Below, one piece after another: positions 36,539-46,700 of a DNA stretch of 64,000 bases. Both the position numbers and the translations under genes were made by a program. This DNA comes from Corynebacterium xerosis NBRC 16721 = ATCC 373 (GTDB taxonomy: Bacteria; Actinomycetota; Actinomycetes; Mycobacteriales; Mycobacteriaceae): positions 21,115-85,114 of the forward strand of contig NZ_BCRD01000008.1 of the NCBI RefSeq assembly GCF_001552415.1, in the 5' to 3' direction. The notes under the pieces were generated by a model. It saw only the letters and a list, made by a program, of their open reading frames with translations, was not told the origin of the DNA and ran no database searches. Position 1 is the first letter of the stretch. Each line of letters opens with the position of its first letter.

Positions 36539-37348
36539 GTGGGCGCGGATTCCTTGACACAGCGCGCGGGCGGTCGGCCCATCGCCCTGGTCACCGGGGC
36601 GTCGCGCGGAATCGGCCGCGCGGTGGCGGAGGTTCTGGGCCGCGACCACCACGTGTTGGTGGGGGCCACGAACGAGGAGGGTGCGGAGGCCGTCGTCGCC
36701 GCGCTGCCGTCGGCCGAGCCGTTCGTCGCCGACGTCACCGATCCCGACCAGCTCGCCGCCGCCGTCGCGCGCGCCGGACTTGGCGGGGCCGATGAGGGCA
36801 CCACCGGAGGAGCCCCCGATGGTGTCGTCGAAGGCGCTACCGGTGGAGCCCCCGATGGTGCCGTTGATGGCGCGGGGCATCCGCGCCTCGACGTACTCGT
36901 CCATTCGGCGGGGATCTGGGCGAAGTCCGACATCGCCGACGCCGACCGCGACGAATGGGCGCGGCTGCTCGACGTCAACGTCATCTCCGTCGTCGACCTC
37001 ACCCGTCGCCTGCTGCCGGCGTTGCGAGAGGCCGGCGGCACCGTCGTGGCCATCAACTCCGGCTCCGGCTACCACTCGGGTCCGGGCCTGGGCCTGTACT
37101 CGGCGTCGAAGTTCGCGCTGCGCGCCGTCACCGACGCCCTGCGCGAGGAAGAGCGCGGCGTCGTCCGGGTCTCCTCGGTCCACCCGGGGCGCGTCGACAC
37201 CGACATGCAGGTGCAGATCATGGGCGAGGACGGCTACGACGGCTCGAAGTACGTCCACGTCGACTCCATCGCCGCCGCCGTGCGTCTGTGCGTCGAGGCG
37301 ACCGACGACTGCATCGTCGAGGAAGTCACCGTCCGCCCGCGGAAGTAG
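36539..37348 (+). CDS. Short-chain dehydrogenase/reductase with repeat insert
   Basis: A 269-residue SDR beginning at a GTG 2 bp after the preceding SDR stop. Motifs: LVTGASRGIGRAVAEVL, HSAGI, INSGSGYHSG with Ser, and YSASKFALRAVTDALR with Tyr and Lys. A segment encoded by two 36-bp tandem repeats (TGGAPDG units, 36803-36874) is inserted before the fourth strand. Likely translationally coupled to the upstream SDR. Followed by a 31-bp-arm perfect hairpin at 37413. Confidence 0.87.
   Translation: MGADSLTQRAGGRPIALVTGASRGIGRAVAEVLGRDHHVLVGATNEEGAEAVVAALPSAEPFVADVTDPDQLAAAVARAGLGGADEGTTGGAPDGVVEGATGGAPDGAVDGAGHPRLDVLVHSAGIWAKSDIADADRDEWARLLDVNVISVVDLTRRLLPALREAGGTVVAINSGSGYHSGPGLGLYSASKFALRAVTDALREEERGVVRVSSVHPGRVDTDMQVQIMGEDGYDGSKYVHVDSIAAAVRLCVEATDDCIVEEVTVRPRK
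36803..36874 (+). repeat. 36-bp tandem repeat inside an SDR gene
   Basis: Two units, 36803-36838 and 36839-36874, differing at several positions, each encoding a TGGAPDG-x-V-x-GA segment. In frame; located in a surface loop of the Rossmann fold. Confidence 0.85.
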
Positions 37349-37412
37349 GGGCCGGTGGAGGTCGTCGCGACCGCACCGGCTGGCCAGGGGCTCGCCGAGT
37401 GGTCGGGCCCGA

Positions 37413-37478
37413 AGAAAGATGTCGGACGGCCAGAAAGACGTGGGGTGCCACGTCTTTCTGGCCGTCCGACATCTTTCT
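37413..37478. terminator. Perfect 31-bp-arm hairpin
   Basis: Arms 37413-37443 and 37448-37478 are exact inverted complements around a 4-nt GGTG loop. It starts 64 bp after the SDR stop. It may serve as a terminator, but its length and perfection exceed normal terminators and there is no clean T-run. Confidence 0.85.
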
Positions 37479-37542
37479 GTGCAGTGGCGGGGGCCATCGC
37501 GCGGAAACGGGCGCACCGCCGCCGATAAAAACACGTCGAATT

Positions 37543-37576
37543 GACAGGTACACGTGGTGTGCCGCATGTACCTGTC
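37543..37576. repeat. Inverted repeat GACAGGTACA
   Basis: GACAGGTACA (37543-37552) and TGTACCTGTC (37567-37576) with a 14-bp spacer, between the long hairpin and the fadD terminus. Could be an operator or part of a second hairpin; no gene starts nearby. Confidence 0.7.
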
Positions 37577-37700
37577 CATTCGGCGGGTATCTGCGTTGAA
37601 GGCGCGGGCGGGGAGGGGAAAGCGGCGGAGGCCGGCGGGGCCCACTGGACCGGGGGCCCGAAAATGGGCGACGGCCCCGCGGACGAGGTGTCCGTGGGGC

Positions 37701-37711
37701 CGTCGCAAAGC
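37701..37711 (+). repeat. Dispersed element, intergenic copy
   Basis: CGTCGCAAAGC with GGGGC before it, in the 557-bp spacer between an SDR gene and the convergent fadD. Confidence 0.8.
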
Positions 37712-37722
37712 TGGGGGCTGTA

Positions 37723-37810
37723 CCGAGCGGGGCCGGAACGCCGAACCGAGCGGGGCCGGAACGCCGAACTGAGGGGGGCCGGAACGCCGAACTGAGGGGG
37801 GCCGGGAACC
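37723..37810. repeat. 23-bp tandem repeat, nearly four copies
   Basis: Units at 37723-37745, 37746-37768, 37769-37791 and a partial one to 37810. The first two are identical; the later ones change CCGAGCGG to CTGAGGGG. Non-coding; the rest of the 37349-37905 spacer shows no gene. Confidence 0.85.
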
Positions 37811-37905
37811 CGGATCCCCGCGACTCCGGGAGCCGCGCCAGACCGTCCGCGAAGGGACCGGCCGGGGACCCGCCGCGACGCGACTGGTCGGGGGTTGACC
37901 CGAAC

Positions 37906-39585
37906 TTAGTCCTGGTCGGGCACCGGCAGCAGGCGCGGAACGACCTTGCCGGTGGCGTTGCGGGGCAGGTCATCGACGAAGTGGATGTGCTCCGGCACCG
38001 AGTGCTCGGCGAGGTTGTCGCGGACGACCTGGCGCATCTCGTCGGGATCCAGGGCCTCGCCCTCGGCGTTCTTCTTGCGGATGACGAACGTGTGCAGCTC
38101 CGCCAGCAGCGTCTTGGAGTTGTTCACGCCGACGGTGTGCAGGTCCTCGACGCCCTCGAGGGCGCCCAGCACCTCGTCGACCTCGCGCGGGAAGGTGTTC
38201 TCGCCGCCCTTGATCACCATGTCGTCGGAACGGCCGAGGACGTAGAGGAAACCATCCTCGTCGAAGCGGCCGAGGTCGCCGATCTCCAGCAGGCCGTCGA
38301 CGGTGCGGAACTTGTCGCGCTGCTGCGCCATGTAGCCGGTGAAGGCCAGCTCCTGGGCGGTGTGGATGCGGCCGATCTCGCCGACGGGCACGTCGTTGTC
38401 GTTCTCGTCGAGGATTCGCACGCTGGCGCCGATGGCCGGGCGGCCGGCGGTGTCGGGGCGCTCGGCGAGCTCCGGGCCGGAGGCGATGGACGTCAGGCCG
38501 GCCTCGGTGGAACCGTAGAAGTTGCAGACCACGGGGCCGAAACGCTTGGTCAGGGCCGTCACCAGCCACGCCGGGATGGCGTTGCCGGAGGAGACCATGA
38601 ACTCGAACGGGCCGGGGTTCGGGCGCGGGTTCTCGTCGAGGTAGTCGTTGAGGATGCGCAGGAAGATCGCGGCGGAGACCATGCCGTTGACGCCGTACTT
38701 GTCGATCTGCTCCAGCGCGCCCTTCGGCTCGAACTGGCGCTGGGTGACCAGCGTCGCGCCGGTGACTATGGCGACGATGACGTTGGCCCAGCCCCAGGCG
38801 TGGAACATCGACGCGGACTGGTGGATGACCATGTTGCGGCGCCACGGGATGCGGTCGGTGACGGCGCCGAGCGTCGCCGGGGTCTTCGGCTCGTTGCGAA
38901 GCACGCCCTTCGGGATGCCGGTGGTGCCGGAGGACATGATGATGATGCGGCCCTGCTCCGGCTTCTGCTCCAGCTCGGAGGTGCCGTCGGCCTCGATGAG
39001 GTCGTCCATGAACAGGTAGCCCTCGGGGACCTCGGGCCGGTTGTTCTTGTCGAAGACGTGGGTGACCACGACGGTGGTGTCGCCGATGTCCTCGGGCACG
39101 CGGTCGAGGAACTCCTCGTCGATGAAGAGGTACTCGATCTCGGTCTCGTCGAGCAGGCCGGAGATCTGGTGGGCGGAGGAGCCGATGTTCATGATCATGA
39201 TCTCGGCGCCGAGCAGGCCCTTGACGGCCATGGGGATGATGATGCCGCGGCCGTTGCGGGCGACGATGCCGAAGCGGGAGCCGGAGCCCATGCCGCGGTC
39301 CTTCAGGGCGCGGGCCAGGGACCAGGACTTGTCGCGCAGCTCGGAGTAGGTCAGCTCGCCGTCGTCGTCGACCAGCGCGAGGCGGTCCGGGTAGCGGTGG
39401 GCGGAAATGGTGATCAGGCCGCCGACGGCGAATCCCCAGCGCTTGACGCAGTTGATGCAGAACGGCGCGGTCTTCGGCGTCATGTACAGGGCGCCGGACT
39501 TGATCAGCGGGGCCATCGACTTGCGGATGGTGTTCACCTTGAAAGGCAAGGGCAGCTTCGGCGCGGTATTGAATTCGGCGGGCAT
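37906..39585 (-). CDS. fadD: Long-chain acyl-CoA synthetase (FadD family)
   Basis: A 559-residue adenylate-forming enzyme that activates fatty acids to acyl-CoA or acyl-AMP. Motifs: P-loop-like IIIMSSGTTGIPKGV, FYGSTEAG, GDLGRFDEDGFLYVLGR, and the C-terminal catalytic Lys in LPRNATGKVV. The N-terminal region (MAPLIKSGALYMTP) matches FadD2-like actinobacterial enzymes. The ATG at 39585 has GGAGGAA at SD distance. A palindrome TTTGAC-T-GTCAAA lies 89 bp upstream, a likely operator. Near the acyl-CoA oxidase-like fadE, suggesting a lipid catabolism locus, though each gene has its own promoter region. Confidence 0.9.
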   Translation of the reverse strand: MPAEFNTAPKLPLPFKVNTIRKSMAPLIKSGALYMTPKTAPFCINCVKRWGFAVGGLITISAHRYPDRLALVDDDGELTYSELRDKSWSLARALKDRGMGSGSRFGIVARNGRGIIIPMAVKGLLGAEIMIMNIGSSAHQISGLLDETEIEYLFIDEEFLDRVPEDIGDTTVVVTHVFDKNNRPEVPEGYLFMDDLIEADGTSELEQKPEQGRIIIMSSGTTGIPKGVLRNEPKTPATLGAVTDRIPWRRNMVIHQSASMFHAWGWANVIVAIVTGATLVTQRQFEPKGALEQIDKYGVNGMVSAAIFLRILNDYLDENPRPNPGPFEFMVSSGNAIPAWLVTALTKRFGPVVCNFYGSTEAGLTSIASGPELAERPDTAGRPAIGASVRILDENDNDVPVGEIGRIHTAQELAFTGYMAQQRDKFRTVDGLLEIGDLGRFDEDGFLYVLGRSDDMVIKGGENTFPREVDEVLGALEGVEDLHTVGVNNSKTLLAELHTFVIRKKNAEGEALDPDEMRQVVRDNLAEHSVPEHIHFVDDLPRNATGKVVPRLLPVPDQD

Positions 39586-39673
39586 GGGCTTGGTTCCTCC
39601 AAGGAATGTCGCTTGCTGATCGCTTCGCTGGGAAACGGCGTTATCGGCTGGGCATGTGCGAAGCGCCGGCTCG

Positions 39674-39686
39674 TTTGACTGTCAAA
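39674..39686. promoter_or_regulatory. Palindromic operator candidate upstream of fadD
   Basis: TTTGAC-T-GTCAAA, a perfect 13-bp palindrome containing a -35-like TTGACA on the minus strand; AT-rich for this DNA. It resembles sites for TetR/GntR-type lipid regulators; the regulator is not in the window. Confidence 0.6.
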
Positions 39687-40059
39687 CTAATACGGAGGCG
39701 GGGGCTTCCGCAAAAAGTGGCGCGTCGCACATCTGCTAGGGGGTTCATCTGATTTATGGGCTGGAATGTTACGCCCTGGTCACGGAACAGGCGCGATTAG
39801 GGTGCGCTTGGAGTCACTCTGGCCCCAATCGTCACGTGAGTTGCAGCGTAGCCCACCCGGGTCCGCAAGGGGACCGTTCCCGAAAATATTCGGCCGCCCA
39901 AACCGTCGCCGTGCCCTTTGCTTTGCGACGGCGACGTCCCCCGTGCAGCGGCGCTGCGCGGGGGAGCGCTGGGGCGATGGCGGCGCCCCGGAGTTCCGGG
40001 GCCCGGCCGGGAATGGCCGGGGGGCGACCGGGGATTGACCGGGCGACGCCCCCAATTGC
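39687..40059. other. Intergenic region between fadD and fadE
   Basis: No gene seen. It holds a dispersed element GCTTTGCGACG (39920-39930) whose neighbourhood (CTTTGCTTTGCGACG, then GCGACGTCCCC) closely matches that of the copy at 50423. A hairpin GCCCCGG-AGTT-CCGGGGC (39985-40002) downstream of the fadE stop is a probable terminator for the minus strand. Confidence 0.6.
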
Positions 40060-42261
40060 CTAGCGGGGGTCGACGCCGGCGTCGTCGAGCATCGGCACCG
40101 ACACCAGGGCCTCCGGGATGGCGAATGCGTCGACGAGGACGTCGGCCCACGGGCCCAGCGAATCGACCAGATCGTTGATGGCCGCGCGCACCGCCTTGGT
40201 GCGCAGGCCGTTGAGCACGTTCTGCTCCTGGTACCAACCCGAGTGGGCGTTGATGGTGGACAACGCGAACAGCGTGCGGATCTGCACGAACACGTCCTTG
40301 ACGGCCGACCCGTCGTCAAGCGAGGCCTCGGCCTCGACCAGAGCCTCCAGCAGCATCGCGTCGACCCGGGCCCATCCGCAGGCGATGAGGTGGTCCTGCG
40401 CGGAATCGACGGCGGCGACGGCGTCCTCGATGTCCATCTTCTTGGCGCCGCTGAGGCGGCGGGCCAGCGACTTGAGCAGGTTCGACTCGCGGTCCTCGAA
40501 CAACTGGACCTGGTAACCGGCGTCGAAGATGTCGGTCTCCTCGCGGTCGGTGACGCTGTCGATGAGCGTCTGCACCGACCGGGCCAGCGGCGTGCGGCGG
40601 CGGAGGATGTCGCCGACGTTCTCCACGCCGAAACGCAGCATGCCCATCGGGTCGAGGTCGGACAGGCCGCGGGCGTAGGCGGTGATCAGCTCCTTGCCCA
40701 CCATCTGGATCAGGACGGTGTTGTCGCCCTCGAACGTGGTGAACACGTCGGAGTCGTCCTTGTGGATGGTCAGCAGGTTCTCCGACATGTAACCGGCGCC
40801 GCCGCAGGCCTCGCGGCACTCCTGGATGGTGTCGGTGGCGTGGCGGGTGGCGGCGACCTTGACGGCGGCGGCGCGGGACTCCATCTCGCGCTGCTTCCAC
40901 TGCTGCTCGTCGGTCGGCTCGGCGACGTTCCATTCGCCGGCGGCGATGAGGCTGTCCTGCTCGTCGAGGCGCTCGATGATCTGGTTCTGCAGCAGCGCCA
41001 GCGCGTAGGAGCGGGCCAGGCGCGGCAGCAGGCGCAGGCGGTGGGAGCGGTGCTCGATCAGGCGCTTCTCGTTGCCGGGCACGCCCTCGAACTGGCGGCG
41101 GCGGGTGGCGTAGCGCAGGGCGATGGTCAGCGAGGACCGGGTCGCCGCGCCGGCCGCGGCGCCGACGGAAACGCGGCCGCGGATCAGCGTGCCCAACATG
41201 GTGAAGAAGCGGCGGTTGCGCGACTCGATCGGCGAAGAGTAATTGCCGCGCTCGTCGACGTCGCCGAAGCGGTTGAGCAGGTTCTCGCGGGGCACGCGGA
41301 CGTTGTCGAACAGGATCGTGCCGTTGTCGACGCCCGGCAGGCCGCCCTTGTACCCGTGGTCGCCGATGGTCACGCCCGGCATCGGGTTGCCGTCTTCGTC
41401 GCGGATGGGCACGAGGACGCAGTGCACGCCGTGGGACTCGGCCGGGTCGTGGTTGGCGTCGGTGGCGCTGCCCGGGGTGTGCAGCTGCGCGAACACCGCC
41501 GCCATGCGGCCGTGGCGGGCGGCGTTGCCGATGTACGTCTTCTGCGCCGAGGGGCTGGGGGAGTGGACGATGAACTCGTCGGTCTCCGGGTCGTACGTCG
41601 CGGTGGTCTCCAGGTTCTGCACGTCGGACCCGTGGCCGCGCTCGGTCATGGCGAAGCAGCCGAGCAGGTCCAGGTTGATGATCTGCGGCACCAGGTGCGT
41701 GTGGCGGTCACTGCCGAGCGCTTCGACGGCACCGCCGAACAGCCCCCACTGCACGCCGGACTTCACCATCACGCCGAGGTCCGCGTGGCCGACCATTTCC
41801 ATGCCGGTCAGGGTGGCGCCGATTTCGCCGGTGCCGCCGTGGGCCGCGCTGAAAACGCCCTTGGGCATGCCTGTGTCGCGCAGCCGCTCCAGGCGGGACA
41901 GGATCGCGTCGCGGGCCTCGTCGAGCGGCAGGCCGACTTGGGGGCGGAAGAATTCGTCGTCGAGCATGGCGCGGACGCGCTCGCGGTCTTCGGCGTACTT
42001 GCCGTCGAGGAGCTTCTGCAGCTCCACAGCGACAGCGGGGTCGGCGGTGGTGGGCAGCTTCGCGGGGCCCTTGCCGACGGTTTCGGGCTTGTCCTTCTTG
42101 TCGCGGCCGGAGCCCGAGCCGGAGTTCGAGCCCTCGGGCTCGGTGCCGTCGGGGGCGGCCGCGGCGGCGACCTTGTCGATGTCTTCGGCCCGCTCGGTGT
42201 TCTTCATGGCGACGTCGTCGCCGTGCTGCGGGGATCGGATGGCGTCGTCAGTGGAGTCCAT
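40060..42261 (-). CDS. Acyl-CoA dehydrogenase/oxidase (ACOX-like FadE)
   Basis: A 733-residue flavoprotein closer in layout to peroxisomal acyl-CoA oxidases than to 380-residue dehydrogenases. FAD and substrate blocks: LLGCFAMTERGHGSDVQNL, SPSAQKTYIGNAARHG, and the C-terminal ACGGAGYMSENLL and FEGDNTVLIQMVGKEL, the last carrying the expected catalytic Glu. It should introduce the 2,3-double bond into acyl-CoA in beta-oxidation. A hydrophilic 70-residue N-terminal extension is present. TAACGT (42273-42268) is 6 nt before the ATG: leaderless. A dispersed element (40311-40321) encodes LDDG. Confidence 0.88.
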   Translation of the reverse strand: MDSTDDAIRSPQHGDDVAMKNTERAEDIDKVAAAAAPDGTEPEGSNSGSGSGRDKKDKPETVGKGPAKLPTTADPAVAVELQKLLDGKYAEDRERVRAMLDDEFFRPQVGLPLDEARDAILSRLERLRDTGMPKGVFSAAHGGTGEIGATLTGMEMVGHADLGVMVKSGVQWGLFGGAVEALGSDRHTHLVPQIINLDLLGCFAMTERGHGSDVQNLETTATYDPETDEFIVHSPSPSAQKTYIGNAARHGRMAAVFAQLHTPGSATDANHDPAESHGVHCVLVPIRDEDGNPMPGVTIGDHGYKGGLPGVDNGTILFDNVRVPRENLLNRFGDVDERGNYSSPIESRNRRFFTMLGTLIRGRVSVGAAAGAATRSSLTIALRYATRRRQFEGVPGNEKRLIEHRSHRLRLLPRLARSYALALLQNQIIERLDEQDSLIAAGEWNVAEPTDEQQWKQREMESRAAAVKVAATRHATDTIQECREACGGAGYMSENLLTIHKDDSDVFTTFEGDNTVLIQMVGKELITAYARGLSDLDPMGMLRFGVENVGDILRRRTPLARSVQTLIDSVTDREETDIFDAGYQVQLFEDRESNLLKSLARRLSGAKKMDIEDAVAAVDSAQDHLIACGWARVDAMLLEALVEAEASLDDGSAVKDVFVQIRTLFALSTINAHSGWYQEQNVLNGLRTKAVRAAINDLVDSLGPWADVLVDAFAIPEALVSVPMLDDAGVDPR

Positions 42262-42413
42262 GACCCCACGTTACCGGTGACTGTGATGCAGATGACTCTA
42301 ATTCAAGAACATCACCACCGTGCGGGGGTGACCGGGTCGCGCGGGACCGAAAATTGCGCCGAAGGTGGAGGCGTGGGGCGCGCGGAGGTGCAGGCGCGAG
42401 CGCCGAGACCGCA

Positions 42414-43367
42414 CTACCGCCGCTCCGCCACCGCACCCTCGACGAGCGCGGCCAGCGCCGCGTCATCCACCGGCCCGCACGTGCCCAACCAGCGGTCCAG
42501 CGCCTCGCGCTCGGCCGGCGTCACCCACAGCCCGTAGCGGTGCTTCACGGTGATCTGCCGCGCGACGTACTGGCAGCGGAACGCGGAGTTCGGCGGCAGC
42601 CACGTCGCGGCATCGCCGTCGCCCTTGCGCTGGTTGGATGGCCCGTCGACGGCGAGCAGGTTGAGCGGGTCGTTGGCGAAGGCCCGCCGCGCCTCGTCGT
42701 CGAGACCCTGCGCGCCCTTCTGCCAGGCGTCCGACATGGCCACCACGTGGTCGATCTGCACCGCGCTCGACGTCGCCGATCCGCGCTGGAAGGGGATGAC
42801 CGTACCCGTGAACGGGTCGTGGAGCGTGCCGGCCAGTGCGACGCAGTCGTTGGTGTTCGGCTTGATCGCCACGTCGACCAGGTCGCGCCGCAGGATGTCG
42901 TTGCGGGTGTCGCAGCCGTTGTGCCCGAGCGCCACGGGCACGTCGTCGGACCAGCGTTGCCCGAAAAGATCGCGGTCGTACCCGGTTTTCGGCGCGCGCC
43001 CCTTCACCTCGAGGGCCGCCAGCTGCGCCCGGATGTCGCCGAGCGGTCCTTCCGCATCGTGCGGCGGAATGCTTTGCGACGGGCCGGCGCCCCCATCGGC
43101 GGCCCCTTCGTCGTGTGCGGCGGGGGGCCCGGGAAGGGCGGGTGACGGCCGGGATGCGTCATCGGCGGGAGATTCGGTGAGTGATTCGGCGGGGAACGGG
43201 GCAGAAGAATCGGAGGCGGAATCTGCGGGGGCGCCGAATGTGCCGGACGGCGACGTCGTCAAGCCATCGCCGTCGAGGACCGCGCAACCCGACAGGGCCG
43301 CGCCCGCCGCGAGCACTGCGGCGGCCAGGCGGCGCGGGCGGGTGAAAGGGCGGATGCGCGACGACAT
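42414..43367 (-). CDS. Secreted HNH-endonuclease-like lipoprotein (DUF1524)
   Basis: A 317-residue exported protein. The signal peptide [17 protein letters not shown] ends in a lipobox with C28, followed by an 80-residue Ser/Pro/Ala/Asp-rich linker. The C-terminal domain is DUF1524/GmrSD-like with HNH motif [32 protein letters not shown] and [13 protein letters not shown]. Probably an extracellular nuclease for DNA degradation or nutrient use. The ATG at 43367 is preferred because TATGGT (43379-43374) sits 6 nt upstream (leaderless) and it gives a clean signal peptide. Two dispersed elements (43071-43081, 43254-43264) lie in the linker and near the lipobox. Confidence 0.87.
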   Translation of the reverse strand: MSSRIRPFTRPRRLAAAVLAAGAALSGCAVLDGDGLTTSPSGTFGAPADSASDSSAPFPAESLTESPADDASRPSPALPGPPAAHDEGAADGGAGPSQSIPPHDAEGPLGDIRAQLAALEVKGRAPKTGYDRDLFGQRWSDDVPVALGHNGCDTRNDILRRDLVDVAIKPNTNDCVALAGTLHDPFTGTVIPFQRGSATSSAVQIDHVVAMSDAWQKGAQGLDDEARRAFANDPLNLLAVDGPSNQRKGDGDAATWLPPNSAFRCQYVARQITVKHRYGLWVTPAEREALDRWLGTCGPVDDAALAALVEGAVAERR

Positions 43368-43525
43368 GCGGCGACCATAGGACACCGGGCGGACCGCGCC
43401 GGCGACGGGCCCCGGCGAATTGGCCCGCGTGTTCGAAGGGGGGAAGCGGGGTCCGGCGGCACCCCCGGATTGTTTCGGGGGAGTTAAACGGCGATTGCCC
43501 GGCGGTAATCAGGCCCCGGCGCGAA

Positions 43526-43541
43526 TGTGCCCCATGTCACA
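43526..43541. promoter_or_regulatory. GlxR/CRP-like site upstream of gltB
   Basis: TGTGC-CCCATG-TCACA matches the GlxR/CRP consensus TGTGA-N6-TCACA at nine of ten fixed positions. It lies about 175 bp before gltB in the 347-bp spacer shared with the divergent nuclease gene (43368-43714), which otherwise shows no gene. Confidence 0.55.
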
Positions 43542-43714
43542 GTCGCATGGCGACCTGCGGAAATGGCGCGGCCAAAGTTATGTCATTACGGCCCCGACCA
43601 CCGAAGCTGCAGTCAGAAGCCACGCACGAGCGGGCCCCGGGACCCCGGGCCGGCACGTGCGACACGAACACCCATGACGCCCGCGAGGGCGACAGCGAAC
43701 GAAAGGGACCGGCA

Positions 43715-46700
43715 ATGACCATCGCCACGAGCCCGAACGACGGCCACCGACTGGCCGGCGGCCCGGCGCGCCAGGGCCTTTACGACCCCTCCCGCGAACA
43801 TGACGCCTGCGGCGTCGCGTTCGTCGCCGACATCCACGGCCGCCCCAGCCGCGACATCGTGGACAAGGCCATCCAGGCGCTGGTCAACATCGACCACCGC
43901 GGCGCCGCCGGCGCGGAGAAGAACACCGGCGACGGCGCGGGCATTCTCATGCAGATCCCCGACGCGTTCTACCGCGCCGAACTGTCCCACGCCGGGGTGC
44001 TGCTGCCGGAGCCCGGCGCGTACGCCACCGGCATCGCCTTCCTGCCGCAGGCGCGCATGGCCACCCTGGACGCCATCCGCGCGGTGGAGGACATCTGCGC
44101 CGAAGAGGGCGTCGACCTGATCACCTGGCGCGACGTGCCCGTCGACGACTCGGCCCTGGGCTCCATGGCCCGCGACGCGATGCCGGTGTTCCGCCAGCTG
44201 TTCGTCTCGGCGAAGGGCCGCGACGGCCGCGCGCTGACCGGCATCGACCTGGACCGCAAGGTGTGGTTCGTGCGCAAGCGCTGCGAGCGCGAGCTCGGTT
44301 CCCGCGGCGCCGGCCAGGGCGCCGGCGGCGACACCGTGTACTTCCCGTCGCTGTCGAGCCGCACGATCGTCTACAAGGGCATGCTGACCACCCCGCAGCT
44401 GGCCGGCTTCTACGCGGACCTGCGCCGCCCGGAGCTGACGTCGGCGCTGGCCATCGTGCATTCCCGCTTTTCGACGAACACGTTCCCCTCGTGGCCGCTG
44501 GCCCACCCGTACCGGATGGTCGCGCACAACGGCGAGATCAACACCGTGCGCGGCAACGAGAACTGGATGCGCGCCCGCGAGGCCCTGATCCGCTCCGACG
44601 AGCTGGGCAACATCGACCGCGTCCTGCCGGTGTGCGACCCCGACGGATCCGACACCGCGCGCTTCGACGAGGCCCTGGAGCTGATGCACCTGGGCGGCCG
44701 CAGCCTGCCGCACGCCGTCATGATGATGATCCCGCAGGCCTGGGAGCACGACGACGACCTGGACCCGGACGTCCGCGCGTTCTACGAGTACCACTCCTGC
44801 CTGATGGAGCCGTGGGACGGCCCGGCGGCGGTGGCGTTCACCGACGGCACCGTCATCGGCGCCACCCTCGACCGCAACGGCCTGCGCCCCGGGCGCATCT
44901 GGGTCACCGACGAGGGCCTGGTGGTCATGGCGTCGGAGGCCGGCGTGCTGGACATCGCGCCGGAGCACATCGTCCAGCGCACCCGCGTGCGCCCCGGCCA
45001 CATGTTCCTGGTGGACACCACCGAGGGCCGCATCATCGACGACGCCGAGATCAAGTCGCGGCTGGCGGCGACCGGCCCGTACCGCGAGTGGGTCGAGGAC
45101 GGCCTGGTCACCACCTCCGAGTTGCCGCAGAAGCGCTACAAGTACATGCCGCACCGCCGCGCGGTACTGCGCCAGCGCGTCTTCGGCATCACCGAGGAAG
45201 ACGTCGATCTGATCATCCGCCCGATGGCCATGACCGGTGCCGAGGCCCTGGGTTCCATGGGCTCCGACACGCCCATCGCGGCGCTGTCCAACCGCCCGCG
45301 GATGCTCTTCGATTACTTCGCCCAGCGCTTCGCGCAGGTGACCAACCCGCCGCTGGACTCCATCCGCGAGAAGTCCGTCACCAGCATGCACACGCTGCTC
45401 GGGGCGGAGGCCGACGTGCTCAACCCCACGGCCGACGCCGCCCGGCGCATTCGCCTGGAGCACCCGATCCTGGACAACCACGAGTTCGTCACCCTGGTCG
45501 GCGCCCACGAGGACGACAAGTTCGCCCGGTTCGACTCGGCGGTCATCTCCGGCCTGTACCCGGTGGCCCAGGGCGGCCGCGGCCTGCGCAACGCCATCCG
45601 CCGCGTGCGCCGCGAGGTCTCCGAGGCCATCGACCGCGGCAAGTCCCTCATCGTGCTGTCCGACCGCGAGTCCGACGAGCGTTACGCGCCGATCCCGTCG
45701 CTGCTGCTGACCTCCGCCGTCCACCACCACCTGGTGGCCGACCAGACACGCTCCCGCGCCTCGTTGATCGTCGAGGCCGGCGACGCCCGCGAGGTCCACC
45801 ACATGGCCATGCTGATCAGCTTCGGCGCCGACGCCATCAACCCGTACATGGCGTTCGAGACCATCGACGAGCTGCGCATGAAGAACCAGCTGGGCACGCT
45901 CGACCTGGACGAGGCCTGCTCGAACTACTGCCGCGCGGCCGCCGGCGGCGTGCTCAAGGTGATGTCGAAGATGGGCATCGCCACGGTGCAGTCCTACCGC
46001 GGCGCGCAGCTGGCCGACGTCATCGGCCTGTCGCAGGAGTTCCTGGACGAGTACTTCACCGGCGCGACCTCCCCGCTGGAGGGCGTCGGCCTGGACGAGG
46101 TCGCCGCCGACGTGGAGGCCCGCCACCGCAGCGCCTTCCTGCCGCGCCCCGAGGAGCAGGCGCACCGCGACCTGGACCTCGGCGGCGAGTACAAGTGGCG
46201 CCGCGAGGGCGAGTACCACCTGTTCAACCCGGAGACGATCTTCACGCTCCAGCACGCCACCCGCACCGGCCAGTACGCGGTGTTCCGCGACTACACGCGC
46301 AAGGTCGACGACCAGACCAAGCGGCTGGCCACCTTGCGCGGCCTGTTCGAGATGACCTCGGACCTCCCGCCGGTGCCGATCGACGAGGTCGAGCCGGTGT
46401 CGAGCATCGTCAAGCGCTTTTCGACGGGTGCCATGAGCTACGGCTCCATCTCCGCCGAAGCCCACGAGACGTTGGCCATCGCCATGAACCGCCTCGGCGC
46501 CATGTCGAACTCCGGCGAGGGCGGCGAGGACCCGAAGCGCTTCTCCCGCGAGCCCAACGGCGATTGGCGCCGCAGCGCGATCAAGCAGGTCGCCTCGGGC
46601 CGCTTCGGCGTGACCAGCCACTACCTGTCCAACTGCACCGACATCCAGATCAAGATGGCCCAGGGCGCCAAGCCCGGCGAGGGCGGCCAGCTGCCGCCGT

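Noticed and set aside
37541..37795. Short open frames in the fadD-SDR spacer
   Set aside because: They run through the inverted repeat and the 23-bp tandem array, lack an SD or -10 box, and have no recognisable domain.
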